From Nitrosomonas communis (GTDB lineage Bacteria; Pseudomonadota; Gammaproteobacteria; Burkholderiales; Nitrosomonadaceae), in assembly GCF_001007935.1 (NCBI RefSeq), contig NZ_CP011451.1, positions 2,418,001 to 2,482,000 of the forward strand: a stretch of 64,000 bases of DNA, written 5' to 3'. The notes under the pieces are model-generated. The model was not told the DNA's origin. It saw only the letters and a list, made by a program, of their open reading frames with translations, and ran no database searches. Shown one piece after another: positions 54,799 through 62,861 of this stretch. A program made the translations under genes and the position numbers. How positions within the stretch are numbered: the first letter of the stretch is position 1; every line of letters begins with the position of its first letter.

Positions 54799-56301
54799 AT
54801 GGCCAACAAACCTCTTCCTATCGAAAAAGTACGCAAGCTACTTCACCTCAAATTCAAGGAGAAGCTGTCGTATCGGGCCATTGGACAGGCTCTGGGTATT
54901 GGTTATATGTCGGCGTGCTATCTGGTGCGCAAATTTGTTGAATCGGGCCAGATTTGGCCGACTGAGCTAACCGATAACGAGCTTCGCCTTCTGCTTTATC
55001 AACAGAAAATACCTTATCAGCCTGTTCGAGTGTTGCCCAACTTTGAGGAAGTAAGGCAACGATTAGTAGACGGCAGTTCCATACGACGGGAGTGGCAAAC
55101 CTATCTATCGGAGAATCCGGATGGATATCGATATAAGCGATTCCGCGAACTGTATCAGCTATGGTGTGAGAATCGGCTTGATGTTAACTCCCATGCACCG
55201 ATCCCTACACCATGCGAAGGCGCCCTTAAACCGAAGCCGATAGTAAGCAAGCAAGAGGCGAGCCAGAGAGCCCTTAATGAGGAGGAATGCATAGGAGAGG
55301 CCTTAAAAAAAGCAGAAGGCTTTTGGCACAGTCAGGTTAACGACAACGCCTTGTTAACACTAGCGGGTCATGGTGCTCGTCTTACAGTGGAACGAGATGA
55401 ATTGGTCATTTTTCCAGGCACTACGGCAAGCACGGTTAAGGAACCCGCTCGGCGGCTGGCTCGTGCAGTGCATGGCCTCAAGGCTATTGTGATTGTCGGT
55501 TATGCAGGCTATCTCACGCTCGATGCCATCGAATGGCTGGCACAACAGAAAGTGGGGCTATATACACTGGATTTGGTAGGAGATCTTTGCCTTAATTTGA
55601 TACCGGCCATTTCTCCCCATCGCCCGATTCAGCGCAGGGCACAGTACACAGCCAATCCCTTTACCATTGCGCGCAGTATTATGCGGGAAAAACTCGGCGA
55701 GGCCATACGGGTAAAGCCAGCATTAGCGCTGCCTTACCGGCGGATTTTAAATGATATATCCAGCATAGGAACCTTGGATATGCTCAGGCAGGCTGAAGGA
55801 CGAGCGGCTAATCTGTATTGGAACCAGTGGAATTTTGAGCTGGACCATCACCGGGACTTTCCCGAGCACTGGCGCACCTTCTCCAACCGGAGCTCAACGC
55901 TCACGGGCTCAGGACGCAAGGCGGTTCATCCGGTCAATGCCATGTTGAATTATGGCTATACCGTATTAGCAGGACGCATCGAGCGAGCCTTAGTCTTTGA
56001 TGGCTATGATCCCGCTGCTGGAACCCTGCATGCAGCTATGGACGGGCGCGCGAGCCTGGCATGGGATTTAATCGAATTGTTACGCCCAACCGTGGATGAG
56101 CAGTTGATTGGCTGGATACAAACACAAAAATGGCGTAAGCGGGATTTTGAGGTAAATGATGACGGTGTGGTTTATCTTCGTCAGCAACTCGCTCGGGTTG
56201 TCATTCAGAAGAGCTGGATTCCGGATGCCAAGATTAAGCAGGTTATTCGGTGGTATGCTGGGCAGCTGGTAGGTCGGGAGGAAGGATTTAGAGTGGGATG
56301 A
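54799..56301 (+). CDS. Casposase: Cas1 fused to an IstA-like N-terminal HTH
   Basis: 500 residues. Residues 185-500 are a Cas1 protein: beta-rich N-domain (GHGARLTVERDELVIFPG, LTLDAIEWLAQQKVGLYTLD), then the catalytic helical domain with Glu333 in QAEGRAANLYW, His411 in AGTLHAAM and Asp423/Glu426 in AWDLIELLRP. All metal ligands are present. Residues 8-47 (VRKLLHLKFKEKLSYRAIGQALGIGYMSACYLVRKF) and the W-x-x-Y…YKRFRELYQLW block near 99-122 resemble the N-terminus of IS21 IstA transposases. There is no cas2, other cas gene or CRISPR array. It presumably integrates the element with 14-bp duplications. Confidence 0.93.
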   Translation: MANKPLPIEKVRKLLHLKFKEKLSYRAIGQALGIGYMSACYLVRKFVESGQIWPTELTDNELRLLLYQQKIPYQPVRVLPNFEEVRQRLVDGSSIRREWQTYLSENPDGYRYKRFRELYQLWCENRLDVNSHAPIPTPCEGALKPKPIVSKQEASQRALNEEECIGEALKKAEGFWHSQVNDNALLTLAGHGARLTVERDELVIFPGTTASTVKEPARRLARAVHGLKAIVIVGYAGYLTLDAIEWLAQQKVGLYTLDLVGDLCLNLIPAISPHRPIQRRAQYTANPFTIARSIMREKLGEAIRVKPALALPYRRILNDISSIGTLDMLRQAEGRAANLYWNQWNFELDHHRDFPEHWRTFSNRSSTLTGSGRKAVHPVNAMLNYGYTVLAGRIERALVFDGYDPAAGTLHAAMDGRASLAWDLIELLRPTVDEQLIGWIQTQKWRKRDFEVNDDGVVYLRQQLARVVIQKSWIPDAKIKQVIRWYAGQLVGREEGFRVG

Positions 56302-56720
56302 TTCTTTTTGATTCTTTTCCTTATGCTATAATCATAATTAAGCAGAAGAATCAAGTAGCGTAGTGCGATTGATTTGGTCCTTGACAAAATTATGCTTGAA
56401 ATTATCCGCGCTCGAGGCCAGTTGTATAGCTAGTTTTCGGCCACAGCGGATGCTCATATTTAGCTGCTGATTCCTCGAATGACTGCTTTTGGATCTGTGC
56501 TAGAGATGGCGCTATTGGCCGAAATTGAAGAATTCCTCACCAATGTAAAAAAGATGCGTTCAAAAGCATTGAGCTAACAAGTGTTGGTATAGCGATCGCA
56601 CATGCACACTCTCGTAAAAAAGCTGGATTTGATGCCGATCTATCTATATAGATTTAACAAGAGCGTAAACTAGGACACTCGCAAGCTCGCGGCTATTTCG
56701 CGGGCGTTTGGCGCTGCGAA
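56302..56720. other. Gap between the casposase and the cassette-like genes
   Basis: A 32-codon frame around 56480-56578 (MTAFGSVLEMALLAEIEEFL…) and a short open stretch before 56650 look like eroded coding sequence. No intact gene and no CRISPR-like repeat array. The attC-like site A is at its right end. Confidence 0.4.
56653..56712 (+). repeat. attC-like site A
   Basis: Begins TTTAACAAGAGCGT and ends GGCGTTTGGC, with GGAC and an internal hairpin. The outer AAC and GTT cores match integron attC format, but the arms are degenerate. The next gene starts nine bases later. Confidence 0.4.
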
Positions 56721-57068
56721 ATGATATTGATAACCAAGCAACTAAAGATTGACATCCCTCACGAACTCGACGAGGATGAGATTGAGGGTTACTTCCACGA
56801 TAATGTGGAGGACCTCTACTCCGCGCTTGACCTTGAGCTTCCTGATGATCGCGCACAAGTCGATGACGTACAGATAACGGAGTTTGAGCTGACAGATGAC
56901 TCCGTGCATATCGAGTATAACGTTGAGTTCTCCGCGTATTACGGGTGCGATGACGCTAACTATGCAGACTCAGATCAACGCTCAGTATCCGGTCGTCGTG
57001 ATGGCAGCACGCTTATCTTCGATATATTTGTTCCGCCACCACGACGCGACACGGTTGACGAGTTCTAG
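56721..57068 (+). CDS. Acidic cassette-type hypothetical protein
   Basis: 115 residues, strongly acidic (ELDEDEIEGYFHDNVEDLYSALDLELPDD), with VHIEYNVEFSAYYGCDDANYAD and a FVPPPRR tail. Similar unnamed proteins occur in many bacterial genomes. It is short, monocistronic and bounded by attC-like sites, as integron cassettes are. Function unknown. Confidence 0.65.
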   Translation: MILITKQLKIDIPHELDEDEIEGYFHDNVEDLYSALDLELPDDRAQVDDVQITEFELTDDSVHIEYNVEFSAYYGCDDANYADSDQRSVSGRRDGSTLIFDIFVPPPRRDTVDEF

Positions 57069-57143
57069 CGTGATTGCGCCTCACTCGTTCGGACACAAAC
57101 TAGGCTATGCCTCGTTTGCGCCGCACAGCTTTGTCGTTATGTC
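57063..57143 (+). repeat. attC-like site B
   Basis: TTCTAGCG to GTTATGTC, with a central hairpin (CAAAC-AGGC/GCCT-GTTTG) and L-type flanks CGTTCGG / CCGCAC. Its GTTATGTC end begins the next unit, whose closing site starts GACATAAC, the exact complement, as cassette excision logic predicts. Confidence 0.55.
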
Positions 57144-57169
57144 TTTCATGCAAACCAGAGGAAGTTATC

Positions 57170-57823
57170 TTGCCTAAAACCTTGAACGTTGCTGACGTCA
57201 TGCCGGGCGATGTGTTGCTTTGCCGTAGTGACTACAGTGGAGCGTCTGTTACAGAAGTCACCGGATCAAAGTATGTACATGCTGCGATTTGTGTCAGGCA
57301 AGGATATGCGGCGGAAGCAAGTGGTCATCGGGTCAAAGAAATAGAAATAGAGAAGCTCCTCAATGAATACGATCATATCGCTGTCCTGCGTCAGCCCGAT
57401 TGCTGGTCGCCACGTCGAGTAAATAAGCTGCAGTCCTTCATAGACGCCGCCATTTCACGGAAAGCCGGCTTCAATTGCGACGGCATGCGGACTTTCGAGG
57501 AAAGAAAAAAGGCGCATGAAGAAAATTTAATGGACAAGCTGCGCGAGTTCTTCGAGCAAACTCCCGTTGACCCTGCAGTGGATTGCAAATCATACTTTTG
57601 TTCTGAGCTAGTGGCAGCAGCACACGTGGCCGTCGGAATAATCGAGCCAAGCGCCGCCGTAGTTTATGAGCCATCTACGCTCTCGCCTAGCGACCTCGCA
57701 GATGACTTCACCTTTGGCATCTTTTGCGGGTATCTGATTCCGTACTCTGGGTACATTATTCCCGAAGACGATGAGTATTCCGCAGCGCCGCGGTTGGATG
57801 AAATATTTGAAAACAAGACATAA
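57170..57823 (+). CDS. Permuted NlpC/P60-like (YiiX/DUF830) papain-fold enzyme
   Basis: About 217 residues from a TTG preceded by AGAGGAAG; an in-frame ATG at 57107 lies inside the attC-like site and is less likely. It has PGDVLLCRSDYSG, the catalytic His in SKYVHAAICV, and the catalytic Cys in YFCSELVAAAHVAV. The His-before-Cys order is that of permuted papain-fold (YiiX-like) enzymes, which hydrolyse amide or acyl bonds in lipids or peptidoglycan. No signal peptide, so it acts in the cytoplasm or as a cargo effector. Confidence 0.75.
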   Translation: MPKTLNVADVMPGDVLLCRSDYSGASVTEVTGSKYVHAAICVRQGYAAEASGHRVKEIEIEKLLNEYDHIAVLRQPDCWSPRRVNKLQSFIDAAISRKAGFNCDGMRTFEERKKAHEENLMDKLREFFEQTPVDPAVDCKSYFCSELVAAAHVAVGIIEPSAAVVYEPSTLSPSDLADDFTFGIFCGYLIPYSGYIIPEDDEYSAAPRLDEIFENKT

Positions 57824-57856
57824 CAACAGATTCCAGTAAGGCCTGAGCGTTAGTCC
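57817..57856 (+). repeat. attC-like site C (short)
   Basis: GACATAAC to GCGTTAGTCC, only 40 bp, followed by AACGCTCAG that pairs with CTGAGCGTT. Its GACATAA is the exact complement of the TTATGTC that opens the unit at 57137. Confidence 0.4.
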
Positions 57857-57873
57857 AACGCTCAGCACAAATC

Positions 57874-57984
57874 ATGCATAAAAATGACATTGAGTTCTAC
57901 AAATTCTTTATTCATGAGGGTATCATTGCTGCCCATGAGAATAAGACTGTGGAAACGGTCAAGTCCAAGTTTGTCTTTACATAA
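57874..57984 (+). CDS. Possible 36-residue peptide
   Basis: ATG at 57874 opens a frame (product MHKNDIEFYKFFIHEG…TVKSKFVFT) immediately after site C, the usual place for a cassette ORF. No clear ribosome site. A minus-strand frame (57862-58125) overlaps it and cannot be excluded. Confidence 0.3.
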   Translation: MHKNDIEFYKFFIHEGIIAAHENKTVETVKSKFVFT

Positions 57985-58082
57985 ATACACTACAAAATCA
58001 TGAGCTACGCGCCTTCGGTACCGGATACCTGCTTCGCTGTCGCCGGTTATGAACGGCATAGAACTTCCACTAACGAGGGCAT

Positions 58083-58730
58083 ATGCAGAATGTACTGAAG
58101 CACGCAATATACATATTCTTAGCAATCTCCGCGGCTACCGCCTTTATAGTCTTGGGTGCTCTTATATATTTGTGGACGAATGATGCGCAAATTAAGGATC
58201 TGCCTTATTTGGGGGGACTTATAAGCGCTGTAATATTTGAGGTCATCGGCGTTGTAATACTATTTGTTAAAAAAGGACTGAAATACCTTCCAGAGGTAGA
58301 GATTAACAAGGAGGAAGGTGAGACTCTTGAGTTCATGAAAAGATTTATTAAATCTGGAAGCTCTGTAACGATTGTTAGCAATCGCCTTGCTTGGCTAAGA
58401 AAGTCTGCACCAATTAAGGATGCCATTATTCAAATGGCTAAGGATGGGACATCGTTAGAAATCATAACGCCATCCGAAGTGGCTGATGATATAAAGAAAC
58501 CGCTTGTAGATGCTGGCGTTATTTTCTATGTCACCAAAGAAAAAGTACCGCCAGACGCAAGATTTACTCTTGTGGATGGCAGCCGAAGCGGGGCCGAGAA
58601 ACTGGCGATTGCTAGAGGTAGCCATCCAGAACATGAAATCACAATATTTGACAATAATTCAGGACCACAGATTATTGCTATGGCAAAGGACATAATACGA
58701 AAATCTAAAGAGCTGTCCCGTGCCGCATAG
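58083..58730 (+). CDS. Two-helix membrane protein with a PLD-like cytoplasmic domain
   Basis: 215 residues. Two membrane helices (about 8-32 and 43-63) precede a soluble domain with SGSSVTIVSNRLAWLRKSAPIKDAIIQMAKDGTSLEIITPSEVA. The strand-helix pattern resembles phospholipase-D-like folds but lacks a clear HxK motif. Such inactive PLD-like domains attached to membranes appear in bacterial conflict systems. Overlaps the methyltransferase gene by 11 bases. Confidence 0.6.
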   Translation: MQNVLKHAIYIFLAISAATAFIVLGALIYLWTNDAQIKDLPYLGGLISAVIFEVIGVVILFVKKGLKYLPEVEINKEEGETLEFMKRFIKSGSSVTIVSNRLAWLRKSAPIKDAIIQMAKDGTSLEIITPSEVADDIKKPLVDAGVIFYVTKEKVPPDARFTLVDGSRSGAEKLAIARGSHPEHEITIFDNNSGPQIIAMAKDIIRKSKELSRAA

Positions 58731-59427
58731 ATGGTGCACTTCGGCAGGCCTCAGACAAACTCAAATTGAGTCTGGCGCCGACATCACCTTTAACGAGGTT
58801 TTCAAGCCCTTATTTATCCAGCGAATATGCGCCCTTAAACCCAAGAGAGTTATCGAGGTAGGAGCAGGAACTGGGCACCTATCGAAGGCAATCTCAGGTC
58901 ACGGATTTTCTCTCACCACAATTGAACCCTCCGAAGGAATGTTCAGGATTGCCCAAGAGGTCCTAAGCGGCGAGAATGTTATCCTTAAAAATTGCTCATC
59001 TTTCACACTGCCCCTATCTGAAACTTTTGATGTGGCATTTTCTCACATGGTGGCTCACGTTGTTGAAGATATGCCAGGCTTCTTCAACTCCATAGCTATC
59101 CATCTCTCACAAGAAGCACATTTTATTTTCTCAATTCCTCATCCATGCTTCTACAATTCCTATAAAAAGTTTTTTGGTGAAGAATACAACTACATGAAGC
59201 GCATGATGAAGGTAGTTTCGTTTAGCATCACTAGGGATCCTGATAATTTGATCTCTGGTGTTCCTTACCATCATAGGCCATTGTCTGACTACATTAATGC
59301 GCTTGTAGATGCTGGGTTCGCGCTTGACGGATTTGATGAAATATATCCACCAGAGAAAACGCAGAGAAAATATGGCGAACTGTGGGAAAGCCCAAGATAT
59401 TGTGTCTTCGTTTGCAGAAAGCTCTAA
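58720..59427 (+). CDS. Class I SAM-dependent methyltransferase
   Basis: 235 residues from a GTG overlapping the upstream stop. Motif I is RVIEVGAGTGHLSKAI, motif II LTTIEPSEGM, and post-motif FDVAFSHMVAHVVEDM. The C-terminal part (GVPYHHRPLSDYINALVDAGFALDGFDEIYPP) is that of small-molecule or protein methyltransferases. The substrate is unknown. It is the last gene before the right terminal repeat and is followed by attC-like site D. Confidence 0.8.
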   Translation: MPHRWCTSAGLRQTQIESGADITFNEVFKPLFIQRICALKPKRVIEVGAGTGHLSKAISGHGFSLTTIEPSEGMFRIAQEVLSGENVILKNCSSFTLPLSETFDVAFSHMVAHVVEDMPGFFNSIAIHLSQEAHFIFSIPHPCFYNSYKKFFGEEYNYMKRMMKVVSFSITRDPDNLISGVPYHHRPLSDYINALVDAGFALDGFDEIYPPEKTQRKYGELWESPRYCVFVCRKL

Positions 59428-59494
59428 CACAATGTGATCAATGGGGCATCAACTAAGCTGCGCTCCGTTGCCGCCCATTTCCGCTAGAGTTATC
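59422..59494 (+). repeat. attC-like site D
   Basis: Begins CTCTAAC and ends GAGTTATC. Inner strands ATGGGGC…AACTAAGC and GCTCCGTTGCCGCCCAT can pair with few mismatches. This is the best-formed attC-like site in the window. Confidence 0.55.
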
Positions 59495-59529
59495 TTTATT
59501 TCTAAAAACAAATATTCATCATCTCACCA

Positions 59530-59821
59530 TCTGGTTTGAGTCGCAAGGCGACGATTCCACTCTAAGTGGGAAGCGGCGGTTAATATGATAGAAGCGCACC
59601 TGCTATGATTGGCTGTATTGCTGGTATCCTGCCCTTCACCGTAGTTTAGGGTTTGGCTGGTTTTTGCTTCCTACCGTCACGCCGATTTTATCAGAGCGAT
59701 TCAACCTATCATTCTGTCATGTGAAGCTTCCCAATAGCTGATCCAGTTACAAGCAATTTTCATGCCATCAAAGTTATGACATTTTTTCCTGGCACACCTG
59801 CTCCTGGGTATATCTACCCCC
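59530..59821 (-). repeat. Casposon terminal inverted repeat, right
   Basis: Inverted partner of 45849-46140. The inner part keeps GTTTGAGTCGCAA-GCGACGATTC and GCGCACCTG-TATGATTGGCTG blocks. Confidence 0.85.
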
Positions 59822-59835
59822 GTAACTGGACAACC
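59822..59835 (+). repeat. Casposon target-site duplication, right copy
   Basis: GTAACTGGACAACC, directly followed by the remainder of IS3 copy 2. Confidence 0.95.
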
Positions 59836-59875
59836 TGAAAGAAAGTTCAGCTCTGATATGTATAGTTAAACAGGT

Positions 59876-60703
59876 TCAGGCAACCCGATCAATTCTTGGA
59901 TCACTATAGTAGATTTCATCAGGCGTAAGACGGTCAAGGCTTTGATGAAATCGTTCTTGATTGTACCATTCAAACCATGTGGATAAATTCTGCTTTATCT
60001 CCTTCAGATTATTGAATTCTCTGGTATATAAAAGCTCATACTTAACTGTCCGCCAAAGTCGTTCAACAAAAATGTTGTCATAGTAGCACCCCTTGCCATC
60101 CATGCTGATCTGAATATGATGATCTTTTAGTATGGAGGTAAATGCTTCGCTGGTAAACTGTACGCCCTGGTCGGTATTCATGATCTGTGGACAGCCATAA
60201 TCCTGGATGGCTGCCTCCAGCGCCTGAGTACAAAAGTCAGTATCCAAGGTATTGGACAAGCGCCAGCTCAACACCTTACGCGAATGCCAGTCGATGATGG
60301 CAACCAGATAGCCAAAGCCTTTCTCCATGGGGACATAGGTTATGTCGGCAGCCCAAACCTGATTGGGTTTATTAATGACAAGTTCTCTAAGCAGATAAGG
60401 ATAGACCTTATGCTGTTTGCTTGAGATGCTGGTCCTGGGTTTTGGAGCTATGCTGACAATACCGAGTGTCTTCATTAAGGAAGAGGCTTTCTTGCGCCCT
60501 AACATGATTCCCTGGCGCTGAAACCAGGTAGCATAACTGCGTGAGCCATATTGTGGCGTCTTTAAGTACTGTTCATCCATCATGCGCAGCAGAACCAGAT
60601 CAGCATTACTGATTGGTTGCGGTTGATAATAATAAATTGAGCGCGCCAGATCCAGCAGCTGACATTGACGAGTTTGACTAAGTTTGCCATGGGGCTCAAT
60701 CAT
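59876..60703 (-). CDS. IS3 orfB transposase, copy 2
   Basis: 275 residues, identical to copy 1 except for Ile in place of Thr in the LARSTYYY segment. DDE motifs are intact (VWAADITY, NTDQGVQF, NIFVERLW). Confidence 0.95.
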   Translation of the reverse strand: MIEPHGKLSQTRQCQLLDLARSIYYYQPQPISNADLVLLRMMDEQYLKTPQYGSRSYATWFQRQGIMLGRKKASSLMKTLGIVSIAPKPRTSISSKQHKVYPYLLRELVINKPNQVWAADITYVPMEKGFGYLVAIIDWHSRKVLSWRLSNTLDTDFCTQALEAAIQDYGCPQIMNTDQGVQFTSEAFTSILKDHHIQISMDGKGCYYDNIFVERLWRTVKYELLYTREFNNLKEIKQNLSTWFEWYNQERFHQSLDRLTPDEIYYSDPRIDRVA

Positions 60704-60723
60704 CTCTTTGCGTTCTACAAGAC

Positions 60724-61005
60724 TTAATGATTGAGCTTTCTTGCTAAAAAATCGCGTTCTACCGCCAATTGACCAATAACCCGGTGCAGGTCATCTGTTG
60801 TAGGCTGCTCCTTATTGGCGGCAGTATTATTTTTACAAAACAGCTCGGCAGCTTGCTCAATGAGTTGCCGTTTCCAGCTATTGATCTGCGTGGGATGTAC
60901 ATTATAACGCGCTGCTAATTGGGGGACAGTTTCATCACCACGTATCGCTGCCAGCGCTAGTTTTGCTTTGAATTCGCTCGAATATTGTATGCGCTTTTTA
61001 CTCAT
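60724..61005 (-). CDS. IS3 orfA, copy 2
   Basis: 93 residues, identical to copy 1 orfA, with the same slippery heptamer at the 3' end. Confidence 0.95.
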   Translation of the reverse strand: MSKKRIQYSSEFKAKLALAAIRGDETVPQLAARYNVHPTQINSWKRQLIEQAAELFCKNNTAANKEQPTTDDLHRVIGQLAVERDFLARKLNH

Positions 61006-61301
61006 TGTTATTAAGCGCCTTTTTAATTCTGCCAGAGCTTAACAACCTGTACAGTTTTTGGGTACCACTTCACTTGATGCACTGCGGCAGACTATTCTCG
61101 AATGGCAATAAGTGCTTTTTTGCTTCCTTGATAATAACTCATCCTGTATTCAAGCTTTAATTTTAGGCTTATGTGTGCTTGCGCACAGATAAAACCAGAT
61201 TCGAAGAGTACGATAAAATCGTTCTTCGTGTTATCAAAGCGGAGAGAAAGAACCCAAGCGCATCATGGGGGATTTTTGAACTTACCGAATAGGAGGGTAT
61301 T

Positions 61302-61745
61302 ATGCCTTCAAATAAAGGAAAGGATGAGGACAATAAGGGTACCAGCCAGCGTGGTTTTGCTTCCATGGACGAAGAAAAGCAACGTGAAATTGCGAGCAAG
61401 GGCGGTCATGCAGCTCACGAGAAGGGTACTGCGCATGAGTTTACTTCGGAGGAAGCACGCGAAGCGGGTAGGAAAGGAGGTCATGCGGCTCATGAAAAGG
61501 GTACAGCTCATGAGTTTACTTCTGAAGAGGCGCGCGAAGCAGGCAGGAAAGGAGGCCATGCAGCTCATGAAAAAGGTACAGCCCATGAATTTAGCTCGGA
61601 AGAAGCGCGTGAAGCAGGCCGCAAAGGTGGACATTCACGTGGTAAAGGCGACTCCGAGGATGAAGATAAATCATCTTCCTCTACTCGTGGCGGCACATCT
61701 GAGCAGCATGCGGAAGCAGGCAGGCAAAGCCATAAAAATCGCTAA
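61302..61745 (+). CDS. KGG-repeat stress protein
   Basis: 147 residues after AGGAGG. Four KGGH units (ASKGGHAAHEKGTAHEFTSEEAREAGR…) form near-perfect 28-residue repeats, the KGG or stress-induced bacterial acidophilic repeat. The tail is Ser/Glu/Asp-rich and the whole protein is hydrophilic and probably disordered. Homologues (YciG-type) are induced by stress and in stationary phase. It is followed by a terminator, so it is a single-gene unit. Confidence 0.88.
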   Translation: MPSNKGKDEDNKGTSQRGFASMDEEKQREIASKGGHAAHEKGTAHEFTSEEAREAGRKGGHAAHEKGTAHEFTSEEAREAGRKGGHAAHEKGTAHEFSSEEAREAGRKGGHSRGKGDSEDEDKSSSSTRGGTSEQHAEAGRQSHKNR

Positions 61746-61758
61746 TCAGTAATGATAA

Positions 61759-61790
61759 CAACGAGCAGATTCGTTTGCTCGTTGTCTTTG
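61759..61790 (+). terminator. Terminator of the KGG gene
   Basis: Arms CAACGAGCA and TGCTCGTTG with an eight-base loop and a TCTTTG tail, 13 bases after the stop codon. Confidence 0.8.
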
Positions 61791-62741
61791 TGCCAGCGTA
61801 TTGGTTATTTACTTGATCGGTATTTGCCCAATTAATGATTTTTTTCTAGATTAAATCGGTTGGTTTGCTGTTGCATAATGAGGCAAAGAGTCTGGATTTA
61901 TTTGGCTTGTCGTTGCGCTTCTTTTTCATCACCAAGATGAGGAATATGTTCATGGTCTTTAAGATGGGTAGCTCCGACCAAAAATCTTTTCGTTCGTTGA
62001 CGTATTCACAGTCTATATCGCACCTAAGGTTAATTTCTAGTTGCTCTTGTGTGCCTTCACCGTCTTACACACCGTCTTACATTGAAATTCTGAAGTAGCG
62101 CGTCCAGGAAAATACCCGCATCAACTTTTTCCCGTTGGGGTACATGCACTTCGTGCTTTCACACAGCAAGTTGTACGTGCGCCATTCTGTCAGATTTTCT
62201 ATCATGAATGGCGTATGTCGCTTGCTCGCATCCTTGTTTCATTTTAAAGAGACCAACTCGCACCCGAAATTGTTGCCATAGAGCAACCTAGGAAAAGGCC
62301 GTTTTCCATCACAGGATTGCAGGCAATTTGGTCGCTTGACAGTAAATGTGCACCGTAATGATGCAGTACCACCGTAATGATGCAGTACTTGTTTTAATCA
62401 TCTTTCCTTGCCCATATCTTTTTATGGGGTGGGGTATTTTGTCTTTTATCTATGTTCTTTCATAGTAAATCGAAACTGACTTTGTCGGTTTCACCTTGCC
62501 GTATGATTGATACTGTCTGCGGTTCGTCTTCGCGTCATTTTTGATTTGGAAATGGAATTACTCCGCGCATGAATTTCAATATGTCTTACATAAAAGTGGA
62601 AGAATGATATTATCTATTCCGTTCCCACGTTATACATTTTCAATATTGCCATTCTAAAGAAATATGCGTAGAATCTTCGCAACCCTACCTAGTTTAGGGT
62701 TTTCAAGAACAAAGAGTAATTTTCAAAAGGAGAAAGAAGAT
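61791..62741. other. Non-coding stretch with a tandem repeat and MITE copy C
   Basis: No intact gene. Two tandem copies of CACCGTAATGATGCAGTAC lie at 62351-62388. MITE copy C occupies 62454-62560. Short frames at 61865-62098 have no motif. Confidence 0.45.
62454..62560 (+). repeat. MITE-like repeat, copy C
   Basis: Same core as copies A and B (ACTGACTTTGTCGG, TTGATACTGTCTGCGG, CGCGTCATTTTTGATTT). The right end is intact (GGAAATGGAATTA); the left end is diverged. Confidence 0.7.
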
Positions 62742-62861
62742 ATGGAAGAAAATAGAAGAGTAGATGAGGCTGGTTTGTTTAAAGTAGTTGCAGGTGCAAC
62801 CATTGGTCTCATAATTGTAGGGCTAATCGTATGGTTTACTGGAGCGGGCGGCAAATACTAA
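62742..62861 (+). CDS. Single-pass 39-residue membrane protein
   Basis: ATG at 62742 follows AAAAGGAGAAAGAAGAT, a good ribosome site; the longer frame from 62664 has none. A charged start (MEENRRVDEAG) leads into one hydrophobic helix (FKVVAGATIGLIIVGLIVWF) and a short GAGGKY end. It is a small membrane protein of unknown role, typical of stress or complex-assembly micro-proteins. Confidence 0.65.
   Translation: MEENRRVDEAGLFKVVAGATIGLIIVGLIVWFTGAGGKY

Larger units (their letters stand above)
45849..59821. mobile_element. Complete casposon, 13,973 bp
   Basis: Encodes a Cas1-family casposase and a family B DNA polymerase with HNH and HTH/RHH accessory genes. It is bounded by long imperfect terminal inverted repeats whose outer 19 bp (GGGGGTAGATATACCCAGG) are identical, and flanked by a perfect 14-bp direct repeat GTAACTGGACAACC. 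All hallmarks of a self-synthesising Cas1 transposon are present, and the broken IS3 target can be rebuilt exactly. Cargo: an NLR-like gene at the left and cassette-like genes at the right. Confidence 0.93.
59836..61072 (-). mobile_element. IS3-family element, copy 2 (main part)
   Basis: 1237 bp, the 3'-truncated remainder of an IS3 identical in organisation to copy 1. Adding the 28 bp at 45821-45848 gives 1265 bp, the length of copy 1. The outer end is TGAAGTGGTACCC. No matching flanking duplication is seen (GAA left, CTT right), so earlier rearrangement is possible. Separation of its ends by the casposon should immobilise it. Confidence 0.93.

Noticed and set aside
54799..56301. CRISPR-Cas locus suggested by Cas1
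   Set aside because: No Cas2, effector or other cas gene, and no repeat-spacer array anywhere in the window. PolB, HNH, terminal repeats and a target duplication fit a casposon instead.
45835..59835. Composite transposon formed by flanking IS3 copies
   Set aside because: The flanking IS3 pieces are parts of one IS split by insertion, not two copies. The 14-bp duplication lies inside the IS.
59836..61072. Target duplication for IS3 copy 2
   Set aside because: Flanking bases are GAA and CTT, which do not match, so original insertion flanks appear to have been rearranged.
61171..61752. 193-codon frame across the KGG gene
   Set aside because: Shadow frame of the repeats in the KGG gene. The KGG frame has the ribosome site and known repeat family.
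62351..62388. Two-copy 19-bp tandem repeat as a CRISPR remnant
   Set aside because: The copies are directly adjacent with no spacer between them.
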